DNA of 64,000 nt from the NCBI RefSeq assembly GCF_000720325.1, contig NZ_JOJM01000003.1, positions 62,001 to 126,000 on the forward strand. Reading direction: 5' to 3'. Both the position numbers and the translations under genes were made by a program. Positions 19,549 through 28,319 of the stretch are shown here, one piece after another (the stretch's first letter is position 1; every line of letters begins with the position of its first letter). This DNA is from Streptomyces sp. NRRL B-1347 (GTDB lineage: Bacteria; Actinomycetota; Actinomycetes; Streptomycetales; Streptomycetaceae). The notes beneath the pieces were generated by a model that saw nothing but the letters and a program-made list of their open reading frames with translations, was not told the DNA's origin and did not search any database.

Positions 19549-21843
19549 ATGGGATTCGGCTTCACGCAGCGGCGCGGCGGGCAACTGCCCGTGGAGCGGA
19601 CGGGTTTCGTCGGGCGGGCGGACGACCTCGCCCTGGTCCAGGAGGCGTTCGCGCGGGCTCCGCTGGTCACCCTCGTGGGGCCCGGCGGCGTCGGCAAGAG
19701 CCGCACGGCGCTGCGCGTGGCCGCCGAGGTCAAGGAGGACTTCCCCGACGGGGTGTGGCTCGCGGAGCTGTCGGGCCTGCGCGACCCGGAGCTCGTGCCC
19801 GCGACGCTGGCGGCCGTGCTCGACCTGCCCGAGCAGCCGGGGATGGAGCCGCTCGACGCGGTGGTGGCCCATCTGCGGGCGCGCCGCCTGCTGCTCGTCC
19901 TGGACACCTGCGAGCACCTCGTGGACGCGTGCGCGCTGCTCTGTGACGTGCTGTTGCGGGAGGCCGCGGGCGTGCACGTCCTCGCCACCAGCCGCCAGCC
20001 CCTGGACGTGCCGGGCGAGCGGTGTCTGCCGCTCGCGCCGCTCCCGGCCGAGGACGCCCTGGAGCTGTTCGCGCAGCGCGCGGCCGCCGTCGTACCGGAC
20101 TTCACCGTCCACGACACCAACCGGGCGCAGGTGGGAGCGCTCGTCGAGCGCCTCGACGGCATTCCCCTCGCTCTCGAACTGGCCGCCGTACGGCTGCGGG
20201 CCGTGCCGCTCGCGCAGCTCGTGGCGCGCCTCGACCAGCGGTTCGGGGTGCTCACCGGCGGGCGCCGCACGGAGCTCGCCCGGCACCAGACGCTGCGTAC
20301 GGCGATCGACTGGTCGTACGAGCTGTGCGCGCCCTCGGAGCGGCTGCTGTGGGCGCGCCTCTCGGTGTTCGCGGGACCCTTCGAGCTGGCGACGGCGGAG
20401 CGGGTGTGCGCGGGCGGCGAACTGGCGGCCCTTGACGTCCTGGAGGCGCTGGTCGGGCTCGTCGACAAGTCGGTGGTGCAGCACCTGGGCGGCGGCGCGG
20501 GACGGTACCGCCTCCTCGACACGATCCGCGCCTACGGCGGGGAGCGGCTCGCCGACGGCACGAGTCGCCCGGGCGGCGCCGCGAGCGTGCGGGAGCGGCA
20601 CTTCGCGCACTACCAGGAGTTGGGGCAGCGGCTGTGGGACGAGCTCCTGACCCCGGCGCAGGCCGGTCTCTACCGGGAGGCGCGGGAGGCGGTCGCCGAT
20701 CTCCGCGCGGCCCTGGGGTACGCGTTCGCCACGCCGGAGCGCGCCCCGCAAGGCCTGTGGCTGGCGGCGCAGTTGGCGCCGTTCTGGCGGGCCGCGGGGA
20801 CGCTGTCGGAGGGGCGGTACTGGATCGACAAGGGGCTCGATCTGGTGCCGGACGACTGCGGCGAGCGGGCTTGGGGCCTGTTCCTCTCCGGGGTCCTCGC
20901 CGTGTGGAGCGGCGATCTCGCGGCGGCGCCCGGCCTCTTCGAGGAGGCGCGCGCTGTGGCGGTGCGCTGCGGCGAGCCGCGCGTGGTGCTGTTCACCGAG
21001 CCGTACTTGGGGGCGATGCGCGCGCTGTGCGGCGAGGTCGAGGAGGGCCTGGCCATGCTGGAGCGGGGGCGGCGGCGGATCGTGGCGGCCGGGGACGCGC
21101 TCGGCATCGGCGTGGTCCACTACGAGGGCGCGCTCCTGCGGGCCGTGCTCGGCGACGTCGAGGGCGCCCTGGAGCTGTGCGCGGCCGGGCTCGCGCACCT
21201 CAAGGGCACCGGGGACCGGCAGCTCTACGCATCGACGCTGATGGTGCAGGGCATCGTCCTGTGGCTGGCCGGGCGGCACGACGAGAGCGCCCCGCCGCTG
21301 CGGCAGGCCCTGGACGCCGTGAGCGAGGTCGGGGACGTCCTGGTCGCCGCGCTGTGCTGCCTGGGGCTCGCCGGGCTCGCGGCCGGGCAGGAACGGTACG
21401 CCCGCGCCGCCTGGCTGCTGGGGTACGCGGAGAGCGCGCGGCGGCTCACCGGGGATCCGGTGGCCATGCTGCCCTCGCTCCTGGACGAGCAGGAGGCGGT
21501 GCAGCGGGCCGTGCGCGGCGCGCTCGGCGAAGCGGCGTTCGCGCGCTGGCACGGTCTCGGGGCGCGGCTGACGGGGACGGACGTCCTGGAGGCGGTGCGG
21601 GCCGACCTCGACGCGCCCGCGGCGGCACGGTACGTGCCCGGCGCCCGCCGGGGCCGCGCCGCCGACGTCCTCACCCCGCGCGAGCGCGAGGTCGCCGCGC
21701 TCGTCGCGCGGGGCCTGTCCAACCGGGAGATCGCCGAACACCTGGTCATCTCCAAGCGGACCGCCGACACGCACCTCGAACGCATCCTCGCCAAGCTGGA
21801 CCTCACGTCGCGCGCCGAGGTGCCAGGGGCCCTGGAGGACTGA
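19549..21843 (+). CDS. LuxR-type STAND regulator
   Basis: The 764-residue protein has an N-terminal NB-ARC/AAA ATPase (Walker A VGPGGVGKSRTAL near residue 45, Walker B LLLVLDTCEHLVD near 116, ATSRQPLDVPGE, GIPLALELAAVRL), a helical TPR-like centre and a C-terminal LuxR helix-turn-helix (LTPREREVAALVARGLSNRE near 705, then SKRTADTHLERILAKLDL). The architecture is that of LAL/STAND transcription factors. The ATG at 19549-19551 follows a GGAAGG site. The ATPase half is close in style to the AfsR-like protein at 7731-10964, but the DNA-binding domain sits at the opposite end. The target is unknown. Confidence 0.95.
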   Translation: MGFGFTQRRGGQLPVERTGFVGRADDLALVQEAFARAPLVTLVGPGGVGKSRTALRVAAEVKEDFPDGVWLAELSGLRDPELVPATLAAVLDLPEQPGMEPLDAVVAHLRARRLLLVLDTCEHLVDACALLCDVLLREAAGVHVLATSRQPLDVPGERCLPLAPLPAEDALELFAQRAAAVVPDFTVHDTNRAQVGALVERLDGIPLALELAAVRLRAVPLAQLVARLDQRFGVLTGGRRTELARHQTLRTAIDWSYELCAPSERLLWARLSVFAGPFELATAERVCAGGELAALDVLEALVGLVDKSVVQHLGGGAGRYRLLDTIRAYGGERLADGTSRPGGAASVRERHFAHYQELGQRLWDELLTPAQAGLYREAREAVADLRAALGYAFATPERAPQGLWLAAQLAPFWRAAGTLSEGRYWIDKGLDLVPDDCGERAWGLFLSGVLAVWSGDLAAAPGLFEEARAVAVRCGEPRVVLFTEPYLGAMRALCGEVEEGLAMLERGRRRIVAAGDALGIGVVHYEGALLRAVLGDVEGALELCAAGLAHLKGTGDRQLYASTLMVQGIVLWLAGRHDESAPPLRQALDAVSEVGDVLVAALCCLGLAGLAAGQERYARAAWLLGYAESARRLTGDPVAMLPSLLDEQEAVQRAVRGALGEAAFARWHGLGARLTGTDVLEAVRADLDAPAAARYVPGARRGRAADVLTPREREVAALVARGLSNREIAEHLVISKRTADTHLERILAKLDLTSRAEVPGALED

Positions 21844-22182
21844 CCCGGCGGGCGCGGACTCCCCCGCAGGAGGCATACGTACGTACGCGACGACATGCCC
21901 CTGCGCCCGGCGGCACGACGCGCCCACCGCCCGGACTCCTCGTGTACGTATACGGAACACGCCAGGTCACGGATGCCGGGACGCCCCGCGGCCGGGGAGG
22001 GTGGACAGGGCCAGCCGGGAGGGCGGTGCCGGGCGCCGGCGGGGTCGGATGCACGCCTTGCCAGGCACGGGCGCCCCGCACCGCCTCCTTCCGCGGCCAC
22101 GGACGCGGCGAGCCGTCGGGCCGCCGGGCCATCGAGCCGCCGGGCCGCCTGGCCGCCTGGCCGCCTGGCCATCGAGCCGCCG
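21844..22182. other. 339-bp intergenic region with microsatellite-like repeats
   Basis: This region lies between convergent genes. It contains an alternating TACGTACGTAC near 21878, a TGTACGTATAC element near 21950 and, at its right end, a 16-bp direct repeat GGCCATCGAGCCGCCG (22127-22142 and 22167-22182) that flanks three perfect GGCCGCCT octamers (22143-22166). The rest is GC-rich with no convincing gene. No hairpin-plus-U terminator is obvious. Confidence 0.5.
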
Positions 22183-22914
22183 CTAGAGAACGGCGCCTCC
22201 GGCGTCGACGTGGATCGTGGTGCCGGTGATGTAACTGGCCCGTGGAGAGGCCAGGAAGCAGATCGCCTCGGCGATCTCCTGGGCCTCGGCCGTCCGCTGG
22301 AGCCCCAGGCTCTCGGCCACGCCGTCGTTGCCCTCCTCGCCCCATGCGGCGAGCACGCCTTCGGTGCGGGTCGGGCCGGGGGCGACGCTGTTGACGCGTA
22401 CGCCGCCGGCGGCGAACTCCGCCGCCCAGGTGCGGGTCAGCGAGGCCAGCGCGGCTTTGGAGGCGCTGTAGACCGAGGCGCCGGGGAAGGCCTTGTGCGC
22501 CGCGAGCGAGGTGACGTTGACGATGCTGCCCTCGCCCTGCTCCAGCATGTGCGGCACGAGCGCGGCGACCAGGAAGTAGGCGCCGCGCACATTGGTGTCG
22601 AAGACCCGCTCGTACTCCGCCGCGCTCTGGTCGACGGTGAGCCCGGTGGGGAAGGCGCCCGCGTTGTTGACGAGGATGTCGACCGGACCGCTCCGGCGCC
22701 CCAGTCCGGCGACCGAGTCCAGGTCCGCCATGTCGGCGGGGACGAACCAGAGCGCGCCGTCCTCCCGCGCGCCGTGCACGGCGTTCTCGCCGCGCTGGAC
22801 GTCGCGGCCGGTGACGACCACGTCGGCCCCCGCGCGGGCCAGCAGTCGAGCGGCCGCCAGGCCGATACCGGACGTACCGCCGGTGACCAGTGCGGTCTTT
22901 CCCCGCAAATCCAT
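22183..22914 (-). CDS. Short-chain dehydrogenase/reductase
   Basis: The 243-residue protein is a classical SDR: TGGTSGIG near residue 12, NNAGAF near 86, Ser in VNVTSLAA near 135 and the catalytic YSASK near 149, ending in the usual VDAGGAVL. It oxidises or reduces an alcohol/ketone with NAD(P); the substrate cannot be predicted. The ATG at 22912-22914 has a GAAAGG site seven bases upstream. It lies 32 bp after a second SDR gene in the same direction, and the two are likely cotranscribed. Confidence 0.9.
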   Translation of the reverse strand: MDLRGKTALVTGGTSGIGLAAARLLARAGADVVVTGRDVQRGENAVHGAREDGALWFVPADMADLDSVAGLGRRSGPVDILVNNAGAFPTGLTVDQSAAEYERVFDTNVRGAYFLVAALVPHMLEQGEGSIVNVTSLAAHKAFPGASVYSASKAALASLTRTWAAEFAAGGVRVNSVAPGPTRTEGVLAAWGEEGNDGVAESLGLQRTAEAQEIAEAICFLASPRASYITGTTIHVDAGGAVL

Positions 22915-22946
22915 GCCGTGTGACCTTTCGCCGTTTCTCATCATCG

Positions 22947-23723
22947 CTATCCCCTGGGGAATTCGCCGCCGTCCACGACGAGACTGCTCCCGGTCAGCCA
23001 ATTGGCCCGGCCGGAAAGGAGGAAGAGCACCGCGTCGGCGATGTCGTCGGGCCGCCCTTCGCGTCCCAGCGGAGGGGTAGTGGTGTCCTGGCCCGGCCCC
23101 TCGGTCAGGCGCGCCCACTGTTCCCGCGTCCGCTCGCCGCCGGGGGTGGCGGTCCGGCCGGGCACCACGGTGTTGACGCGGACCCCGAACGGGGCCAGCT
23201 CCTGCGCCAGTCCGCGGCTGTAGTTCTCCAGCGCCGCCTTCGCCGTCGTGTAGTGCAGGAACGGCGGCGCCACGGTGGGCACCGCGGCCGACGAGACGTG
23301 CACGATCGCCCCTGAACGCCGTTCCCTCATCTCCGGCGCGAGGAGCGCGTCCAGGCGCACGGAGGCCAGGAAGTTCAGGTCCAGCGCGTCCTGCCACTCC
23401 TCGTCGGGGATGGCGAGGGCACCCTTGTGCGGTGCGGCCCCGCCCACGTTGTGGACCAGGACGTCCACCCCGCCGAGCACCTCCCGCGCGGCCGCGGCGA
23501 GGGCCTCGGCACCGGCCCGCGTCCGCACGTCGGCCGCCACGAAGGCGGCCCCCTCGGGCACCGCGGCCGACGCCGACCTGGCCGTCGTGAGCACCTCCGC
23601 GCCCGCGTCCAGGAGTTGACGCACGACGGCCGCCCCGATGCCGCGAGAGCCACCCGTGACCAGGGCTCGCTTTCCCACGAGTTCCCACGTTCCCGTTCCC
23701 GATCCGCTTTCCCTTGTGGTCAT
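22947..23723 (-). CDS. Short-chain dehydrogenase/reductase
   Basis: A 258-residue SDR with TGGSRGIGAAV near residue 22, HNVGGA near 92 (NNAG replaced by HNVG), Ser in VHVSSAA near 143 and the catalytic YTTAK near 158. It has a long loop (TATPGGERTREQWARLTEGP) before the C-terminus and ends GSSLVVDGGEFPRG. This profile matches SDRs placed near 3-oxoacyl-ACP reductases but the substrate is open. The ATG at 23721-23723 is favoured over a GTG nine bases upstream, which would overlap its own GAAGG site. First gene of a two-SDR operon. Confidence 0.9.
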   Translation of the reverse strand: MTTRESGSGTGTWELVGKRALVTGGSRGIGAAVVRQLLDAGAEVLTTARSASAAVPEGAAFVAADVRTRAGAEALAAAAREVLGGVDVLVHNVGGAAPHKGALAIPDEEWQDALDLNFLASVRLDALLAPEMRERRSGAIVHVSSAAVPTVAPPFLHYTTAKAALENYSRGLAQELAPFGVRVNTVVPGRTATPGGERTREQWARLTEGPGQDTTTPPLGREGRPDDIADAVLFLLSGRANWLTGSSLVVDGGEFPRG

Positions 23724-23810
23724 GCCACTCACCTTCTCTTCGTCCTTGCATGTGAGTTCGCCCGACGGTCAACGACCAAATGAAAAGAGCAACTGAGCAC
23801 GCAGAGCGTG

Positions 23811-23824
23811 ATTCTTCGAAGAAT
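23811..23824. promoter_or_regulatory. 14-bp perfect palindrome
   Basis: ATTCTTCGAAGAAT is a perfect palindrome in an unusually AT-rich part of the region upstream of the two SDR genes. Its position, 87 bp before the first start codon, suits an operator. No adjacent regulator gene is an obvious partner. Confidence 0.45.
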
Positions 23825-23902
23825 TCACGGTGAGCGCCTCGTCGAGCTGTTTCACGGTACGTAGGGAGCGGAACGAGGGGCAAAGACGAAATGTCAGCAG
23901 GT

Positions 23903-23923
23903 GCTATAGGGATCTCCTATGGC
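23903..23923. promoter_or_regulatory. Inverted repeat GCTATAGG-N5-CCTATGGC
   Basis: The two 8-base arms match at seven of eight positions around a GATCT centre. It lies between the SDR promoter region and a Rieske gene relic, and could be an operator of either or of the lost gene. I see no protein coding role. Confidence 0.4.
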
Positions 23924-23940
23924 ACCTTCGGAGTGATGCG

Positions 23941-24120
23941 GCGGAACGCCCCAGCCAGTGCTGTCACATGGGAGCCGATCCGAGCCACTGCGGGAGCGCG
24001 GCGGGCGAGCATCCGGCGGGCCCGTACCACGCCTGGGAGTTCGACGGCCCCGGGCGCCGCGTACGGATTCCGGGCGGGGACCGGATCCCGCCGCGCGCCG
24101 CCCTCACCCTTCACCGCGGC
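23941..24120 (+). pseudogene. Rieske [2Fe-2S] oxygenase domain relic
   Basis: One frame reads SQCCHMGADPSHCG, then GPYHAWEFDGPGRRVRIP and GDRIPPRAALT. This aligns with the Rieske domain of ring-hydroxylating/KshA-like oxygenases (CxHxGADLS...CPYHGWRFDGxGRCVxIP...). The first CxH pair is present (Cys 23959-23961, His 23965-23967). In the second pair, CPYH, the cysteine is replaced by glycine (ggc), so the cluster could not form. The similarity stops at about 24120, and no catalytic domain follows. I infer a decayed fragment of an oxygenase gene. Confidence 0.6.
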
Positions 24121-24247
24121 CGCCATGGCCGACGAGCACGCGTGTCACGTCAACCTGCGCGGCACCGGGCCGAGTCGTACCGACCGGACAGCTCATCGGC
24201 CAGGTCGGTGCAGCAGCCGTGCCCGGCTCCGACACTTGACGGCGACT
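24121..24247. other. Intergenic remainder after the Rieske relic
   Basis: This 127-bp stretch completes the 524-bp non-genic interval between the SDR operon and the small membrane gene. Apart from the palindromes and the oxygenase relic already listed I see no further structure here. Confidence 0.4.
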
Positions 24248-24619
24248 TCACGACAGGCCTCGGGTCCGCGCCCGGCGCAGGGCGACGACGAGAGCGGCGG
24301 ACGCCGCGACGATCAGGGCGGCGAAGGCGGGGTGCATGTCCTTCGACAGGCTCTCCGCGCCGTCCGGTCGCACCAGCCAGGCGACGAGCGGGACGACGTA
24401 GGTGAGGGCGAGCGCGGCGGCGGCCCAGCGCGCCGCCGGTTCGCGGACGCGGCGCACCGCGCCGACCAGGGCGATCGCGACCGGGACGCCCGAGATCAGC
24501 GCGAACTGGCCGACGACCATGACGGGAACCGCCCAGGCGGAGACGGTCACCGAGCGGGGGACGCGCCGGGCCGGGCGGGCGTGCGGAGTGGTGCGCCGTG
24601 CGTCGACTGTGGTGGTCAT
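24248..24619 (-). CDS. Small membrane protein, function unknown
   Basis: The 123-residue protein has a basic N-terminus (TPHARPARRVPRS) and three hydrophobic segments: SAWAVPVMVVGQFALISGVP, the AARWAAAALALTYVVPLVAW region and FAALIVAASAALVVALR. No motif identifies a function. It is divergent from a TetR regulator, with a paired dyad operator between them, so it is probably the TetR-controlled gene. The GAGGGGAAT site upstream of the ATG at 24617-24619 supports the start. Confidence 0.8.
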   Translation of the reverse strand: MTTTVDARRTTPHARPARRVPRSVTVSAWAVPVMVVGQFALISGVPVAIALVGAVRRVREPAARWAAAALALTYVVPLVAWLVRPDGAESLSKDMHPAFAALIVAASAALVVALRRARTRGLS

Positions 24620-24738
24620 GGGATTCCCCTCGTCCGGTGGAGCTCGGCTTGTCCGGTGGAGCGGTGGAGCGATGGAGCGGTGGTGCGCGACCGTGCCGCG
24701 CGGCCCGCCCCACCTCGTCGATAGAAGTCAGTACGTTC

Positions 24739-24798
24739 GTTAGAAGTTGTAACGCAGCGCGAAGCGAGAGGTCAATAGACTGCGTGATAGCTTCTAAC
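24739..24798. promoter_or_regulatory. Paired inverted repeat, TetR operator candidate
   Basis: GTTAGAAGTTGTAACGCA (24739-24756) is matched at 15 of 18 positions by the reverse complement of TGCGTGATAGCTTCTAAC (24781-24798), with 24 bp between the arms. The region is markedly AT-richer than its surroundings and lies between the divergent membrane-protein and TetR genes, where an autoregulatory operator is expected. Confidence 0.65.
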
Positions 24799-24858
24799 TA
24801 AACCTCGAAGCTGTAGCCGAGAGGGCACGGGCGGAACACGGACGGAAGGCGGCAGGCC

Positions 24859-25512
24859 ATGGCGGCAACCGGCGCGAAGACCCCTCGGGAGCGCTATCGC
24901 GCCCAGGTGCGCGCGGAGGTCAAGGAGCACGCCTGGGAGCAGATCGCCGCGGCGGGGGCCTCCGCCCTCTCTCTCAACGCGATCGCCAAGCAGATGGGCA
25001 TGAGCGGCCCCGCGCTCTACCGCTACTTCGCCAGCCGCGACGAGCTGATCACGGAGCTCATCCGGGACGCGTACCGAAGCCTCGCCGACGCCGTCCGCGC
25101 GGCCGCCGCCGACGGCGCCGACCTCGCGGGACTGGCGCACACCATCCGCGAGTGGGCCCTGGCGGACCCCCAGCGGTACTTCCTCATCTACGGCACGCCC
25201 GTCCCCGGCTACCACGCGCCGGAGGACGTCACCGGCATCGCGTCCGAGATCATGGCCGCCCTGCTCGACGCGGGCGCGGCGCTCGCCCCGGACGGCTCCG
25301 CGACGCCGTTCCGTACGCATCTGGAGGGCCACCGGGACTGGACCGGGGACCACCCCGCCCCGCCCGCCGTCCTCCACCGGGCGCTGTCCTTCTGGTCCCG
25401 GGTGCACGGCGTCCTGTCGCTCGAACTCGCCGGGCACTTCACCGGGATGGGCTTCGACCCGGCCCTGTTCTTCGCGGCCGAACTGGACGACCTGCTGTCG
25501 GTCCGGGCTTGA
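24859..25512 (+). CDS. TetR-family regulator (WHG C-terminal domain type)
   Basis: The 217-residue protein has the TetR HTH in residues 15-65 (VKEHAWEQIAAAGASALSLN, IAKQMGMSGPALYRYFASRD) and a ligand-binding domain with the WALADPQRYFLIYGTPVPGY motif near 105, which marks the TetR_C_13/WHG group. It is likely to repress the divergent small membrane gene and itself through the dyad at 24739-24798. The ATG at 24859 has an AAGGCGGCAGG site. Confidence 0.9.
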   Translation: MAATGAKTPRERYRAQVRAEVKEHAWEQIAAAGASALSLNAIAKQMGMSGPALYRYFASRDELITELIRDAYRSLADAVRAAAADGADLAGLAHTIREWALADPQRYFLIYGTPVPGYHAPEDVTGIASEIMAALLDAGAALAPDGSATPFRTHLEGHRDWTGDHPAPPAVLHRALSFWSRVHGVLSLELAGHFTGMGFDPALFFAAELDDLLSVRA

Positions 25513-25524
25513 CGCGTCCCGGCC

Positions 25525-26418
25525 TCAGGCGGTGCGCGCCGCGTCCGCGAGGACCTCGCCGATGACGTGGCGCGCCACCGTCGCCATCCGCTGGTTCCTG
25601 TCCCGGTAGTAGCTCAGTTCCATCAGCGCGATCGACAGGGCCCAGCCGCGGCCCCGCGCCCAGGCGGCGTCGTCCGGCGGCAGCGCGGCCCGGAAGGTGT
25701 CGCGCACGTCGGCGGGCAGCACGTACCACGCCACGATGAGGTCGACGGCGGGATCGCCGAGGCCCAGGCACTCGAAGTCGATGACGGCGCTCAACCGCCC
25801 CCCACTGAGCAGCAGGTTCCCCGGTTGCAGGTCCGCGTGGATCCACACCGGCGGGTCGGACCACTCGGGGGCGCGCAGGGCGGCCTGCCACGCTGCGGCC
25901 GCCGCGTCCGTGTCGATGACGCCGCGCAGGGCCGCGAGCGCGTCGCGGGTCTCCGCGTCCCTCTCCTTCAGCGGCTCGCCGCGGTACGAGGGCGGCCCGC
26001 CCGCCGTGTCGATCCCCTGCAGCGCCGCGACGAACTCCGCGAGGGCGGTGGCGAGCGCGCCGGGTTCGGGGACGCGGCCGACGACCGGGTTCTCCCCCTC
26101 GATCCAGCGGTAGACGGCCCAGCGCCAGGGGTACCCCTCGGCCGGTGCCCCCTCCCCCAGCCGCACGGGCACGGGCACCGGGAGCGACGGGGCGAGCCTC
26201 GGCAGCCACACGTCCTCCTTGGCCTCCTCGTCGACGGACCCCGGCTGGCGCGGCAGCCGCACCACCATGTCGTCGCCGAGCCGGTACATGACGTTCGACG
26301 TACCGGCCGAGTCGACCGCCTCCACGGACAGCCCCGCCCACTGCGGGAACTGCGCGCCGATCAGCCGTCGTACGAGCACCGCGTCGATGCGCGGCTCGTC
26401 GGCGTGCAGGGTGCTCAT
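25525..26418 (-). CDS. Aminoglycoside phosphotransferase-like kinase
   Basis: The 297-residue protein is of the APH/choline-kinase fold. It shows the N-lobe SNVMYRLGDDMVVRLPR, the hinge YRWIEGE near 107, the catalytic HADLQPGNLL near 193 and the metal-binding IDFECLGLGDPAVDL near 213. Members phosphorylate aminoglycosides, macrolides, amino-sugars or unknown metabolites; the FGG-like sequence does not define the substrate here. The ATG at 26416-26418 follows a CGGAAGG site. It is a single gene, tail-to-tail with the TetR gene (12 bp apart). Confidence 0.9.
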   Translation of the reverse strand: MSTLHADEPRIDAVLVRRLIGAQFPQWAGLSVEAVDSAGTSNVMYRLGDDMVVRLPRQPGSVDEEAKEDVWLPRLAPSLPVPVPVRLGEGAPAEGYPWRWAVYRWIEGENPVVGRVPEPGALATALAEFVAALQGIDTAGGPPSYRGEPLKERDAETRDALAALRGVIDTDAAAAAWQAALRAPEWSDPPVWIHADLQPGNLLLSGGRLSAVIDFECLGLGDPAVDLIVAWYVLPADVRDTFRAALPPDDAAWARGRGWALSIALMELSYYRDRNQRMATVARHVIGEVLADAARTA

Positions 26419-26800
26419 GGATGCCTTCCGGGGCGGTTTCCTCGACGTGCGCGCGGCGTGCGAACGCAGGCCATACGAACGCTCCGGGGCCGCGCGCGTC
26501 AACCGGAATTCGGCGACGGGCGCCCGGTCGGCCTCGTTGACGTCCCGCCACCGACCGACGCGGCCCTCACCGCCACCCGGCCCTGCTCACCCGGCACTTC
26601 CAGCCGGCCTTGCCCTGAGCCCGGGCACACCCCGCGCAACCCTCCACCGCCGTCGGCTCCTCGCGCGGTCGCCACTCGCCAGGACAAGAAGACCTGTGCC
26701 GCCGCGCCACGTGACCGGTTTGCGCCCTTTTCGTCCTCCATGTCCTCCCGAAAGATGGGGGCTTGCCAGGAAAGCGCACCTGTCGAGTGAGGAATCCGCT
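26419..26800. other. 382-bp intergenic region
   Basis: The region separates two divergent genes (APH-like kinase and aminotransferase). It should carry both promoters, but I do not see a convincing -10/-35 pair, dyad or repeat. Open stretches on both strands look non-coding. Confidence 0.5.
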
Positions 26801-28285
26801 ATGGCCGCGAACGCGAAGGGCACCACGACACCGCAGCAGGGCTCCGAGGGCCGGAGCCCCGAGGAGATCACAGCGTTGCTCGCCGGGGCCGCCGACCCGG
26901 AGCAGCGGCTCGCCGTCCACCAGGAGCTGTACCCGGACGTGGTCAACCTCGCCACGGCGGAGAACGTGCTGGTCTACCCATCGCTGCGGGACAACGTCTT
27001 CGACGGGCTCGGCGTCCTCGAGCAGAAGGACGTCAAGTACACCCCTTCGTACGGCAGCCCGGAAATCCGCCACAACATCGCGGAACTGCTCCGTCCGATG
27101 CTCTCCCCGGACCTGCGGAGCGAGGACGTCTTCGGCACGTCGGGCACGTCGGCCGCCCTGGAGTGCCTGGCGTTCGCGCTCAGGGACGGCGGGATCCTGC
27201 GGAGCGGCGACCGGGTGCTGCTGCCCGCCCCCTACTGGCAGGGCTTCAACTGGTGTTTCGAGCAACGGCCCGAACTGGTCACCGTTCCCGTGCACCTCCA
27301 GGAGAGGGGCGAGGAGAATTTCGAGCTCACCCTGGCCGATCTGCAACGCGCCTACCGGACCCAGCCGGAGCCGCCGAAGCTGCTCGTCCTCACCAACCCC
27401 AACAACCCGCTGGGCGACAACTACAGCAAGGACCTGCTGGAGAGCATCTACCGGTGGGCGCTCACCGAGACCGGCATGCACATCATCTCCGACGAGATCT
27501 ACGCACACTCCCAGCTCGCGGGGGTCGAGCCGGCGTTCGTCAGCGCCCTGGCGCTGGACACCTACCGGAACGACCCGCAGGCGCGGAACCGGGTCCACGT
27601 CGTCTGGGGGTTCGCCAAGGACTTCGGGCTGTCGGGCTTCAAGGCCGGAGTCGTGATCTCCAAGTCGCCGGTGGTCCACCGGACCATGCAGGGCGTCAAG
27701 GACAAGCAGACCTCCCTCTCCTGGTTCAGCCCCTTCGACTCGCTCAAGCACTTCGTCATCGGGACGATGCTGGAGACCACCAGCGACGGCAAGAGCTACC
27801 CGCTCGAGCTGATGAAGCAGTACCGAAGCTGGCTGACGACCGCGTTCCAGGAGACCCGCCGCGCCCTCGATGACGGCGGCATCCCGTACCGCTACCGCGA
27901 AGGGCAGAACGCGGCGCAGTTCCTCTGGCTCGACCTGCGCGCCTATCTGCCGCCCGCGGGCACGGTGATCCCGCCGGAGATCGGGCCGCACTTCCCGCAA
28001 CTCGACCGCGTACCGCAGCCGTTCGCCGAGAAGAGCGCGGAGGCCGAGAAGACGGGGACGGTCGCCCTGCCGATCCTCTTCCCGAACATCTCCAGCGAGG
28101 AGGAGTGGCTGCGCTGGTACGTCGCCACGTACGCCCAGGTGCAGCTGCTCCCCGGGCAACTCCTGTCGTGCGCGGAGCCGGGCTACTTCCGGCTGTGCTA
28201 CACGGCCGTCGACACCGCCGAAGTCATCGCGTCGGTGGGGAGGATCGCGGACCTCCTGGCTCCGTGGGGGAACGGCGGCCGCTGA
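26801..28285 (+). CDS. PLP-dependent aminotransferase, class I/II (ACC-synthase-like)
   Basis: The 494-residue enzyme is a fold-type I PLP protein. It has YGSPEIRHNIAELLRPM near 88, the cofactor/substrate motifs TNPNNPLGDNYS near 198, SDEIYAHSQ near 233 and the Schiff-base lysine in WGFAKDFGLSGFKAGVV near 272, a motif closest to 1-aminocyclopropane-1-carboxylate synthases and related transferases. An extra insert near 395-425 (GTVIPPEIGPHF) is not usual in short family members. A GAGGA site precedes the ATG at 26801. No pathway partner lies alongside, so the amino donor and product are unknown. Confidence 0.9.
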   Translation: MAANAKGTTTPQQGSEGRSPEEITALLAGAADPEQRLAVHQELYPDVVNLATAENVLVYPSLRDNVFDGLGVLEQKDVKYTPSYGSPEIRHNIAELLRPMLSPDLRSEDVFGTSGTSAALECLAFALRDGGILRSGDRVLLPAPYWQGFNWCFEQRPELVTVPVHLQERGEENFELTLADLQRAYRTQPEPPKLLVLTNPNNPLGDNYSKDLLESIYRWALTETGMHIISDEIYAHSQLAGVEPAFVSALALDTYRNDPQARNRVHVVWGFAKDFGLSGFKAGVVISKSPVVHRTMQGVKDKQTSLSWFSPFDSLKHFVIGTMLETTSDGKSYPLELMKQYRSWLTTAFQETRRALDDGGIPYRYREGQNAAQFLWLDLRAYLPPAGTVIPPEIGPHFPQLDRVPQPFAEKSAEAEKTGTVALPILFPNISSEEEWLRWYVATYAQVQLLPGQLLSCAEPGYFRLCYTAVDTAEVIASVGRIADLLAPWGNGGR

Positions 28286-28319
28286 CGCGCCCGGCGCAGG
28301 GGGCGGCCGACGGGACGAC

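Noticed and set aside
25439..26551. Alternative Arg-rich frame over the APH-like kinase
   Set aside because: Overlaps the well-supported kinase frame and has no motifs.
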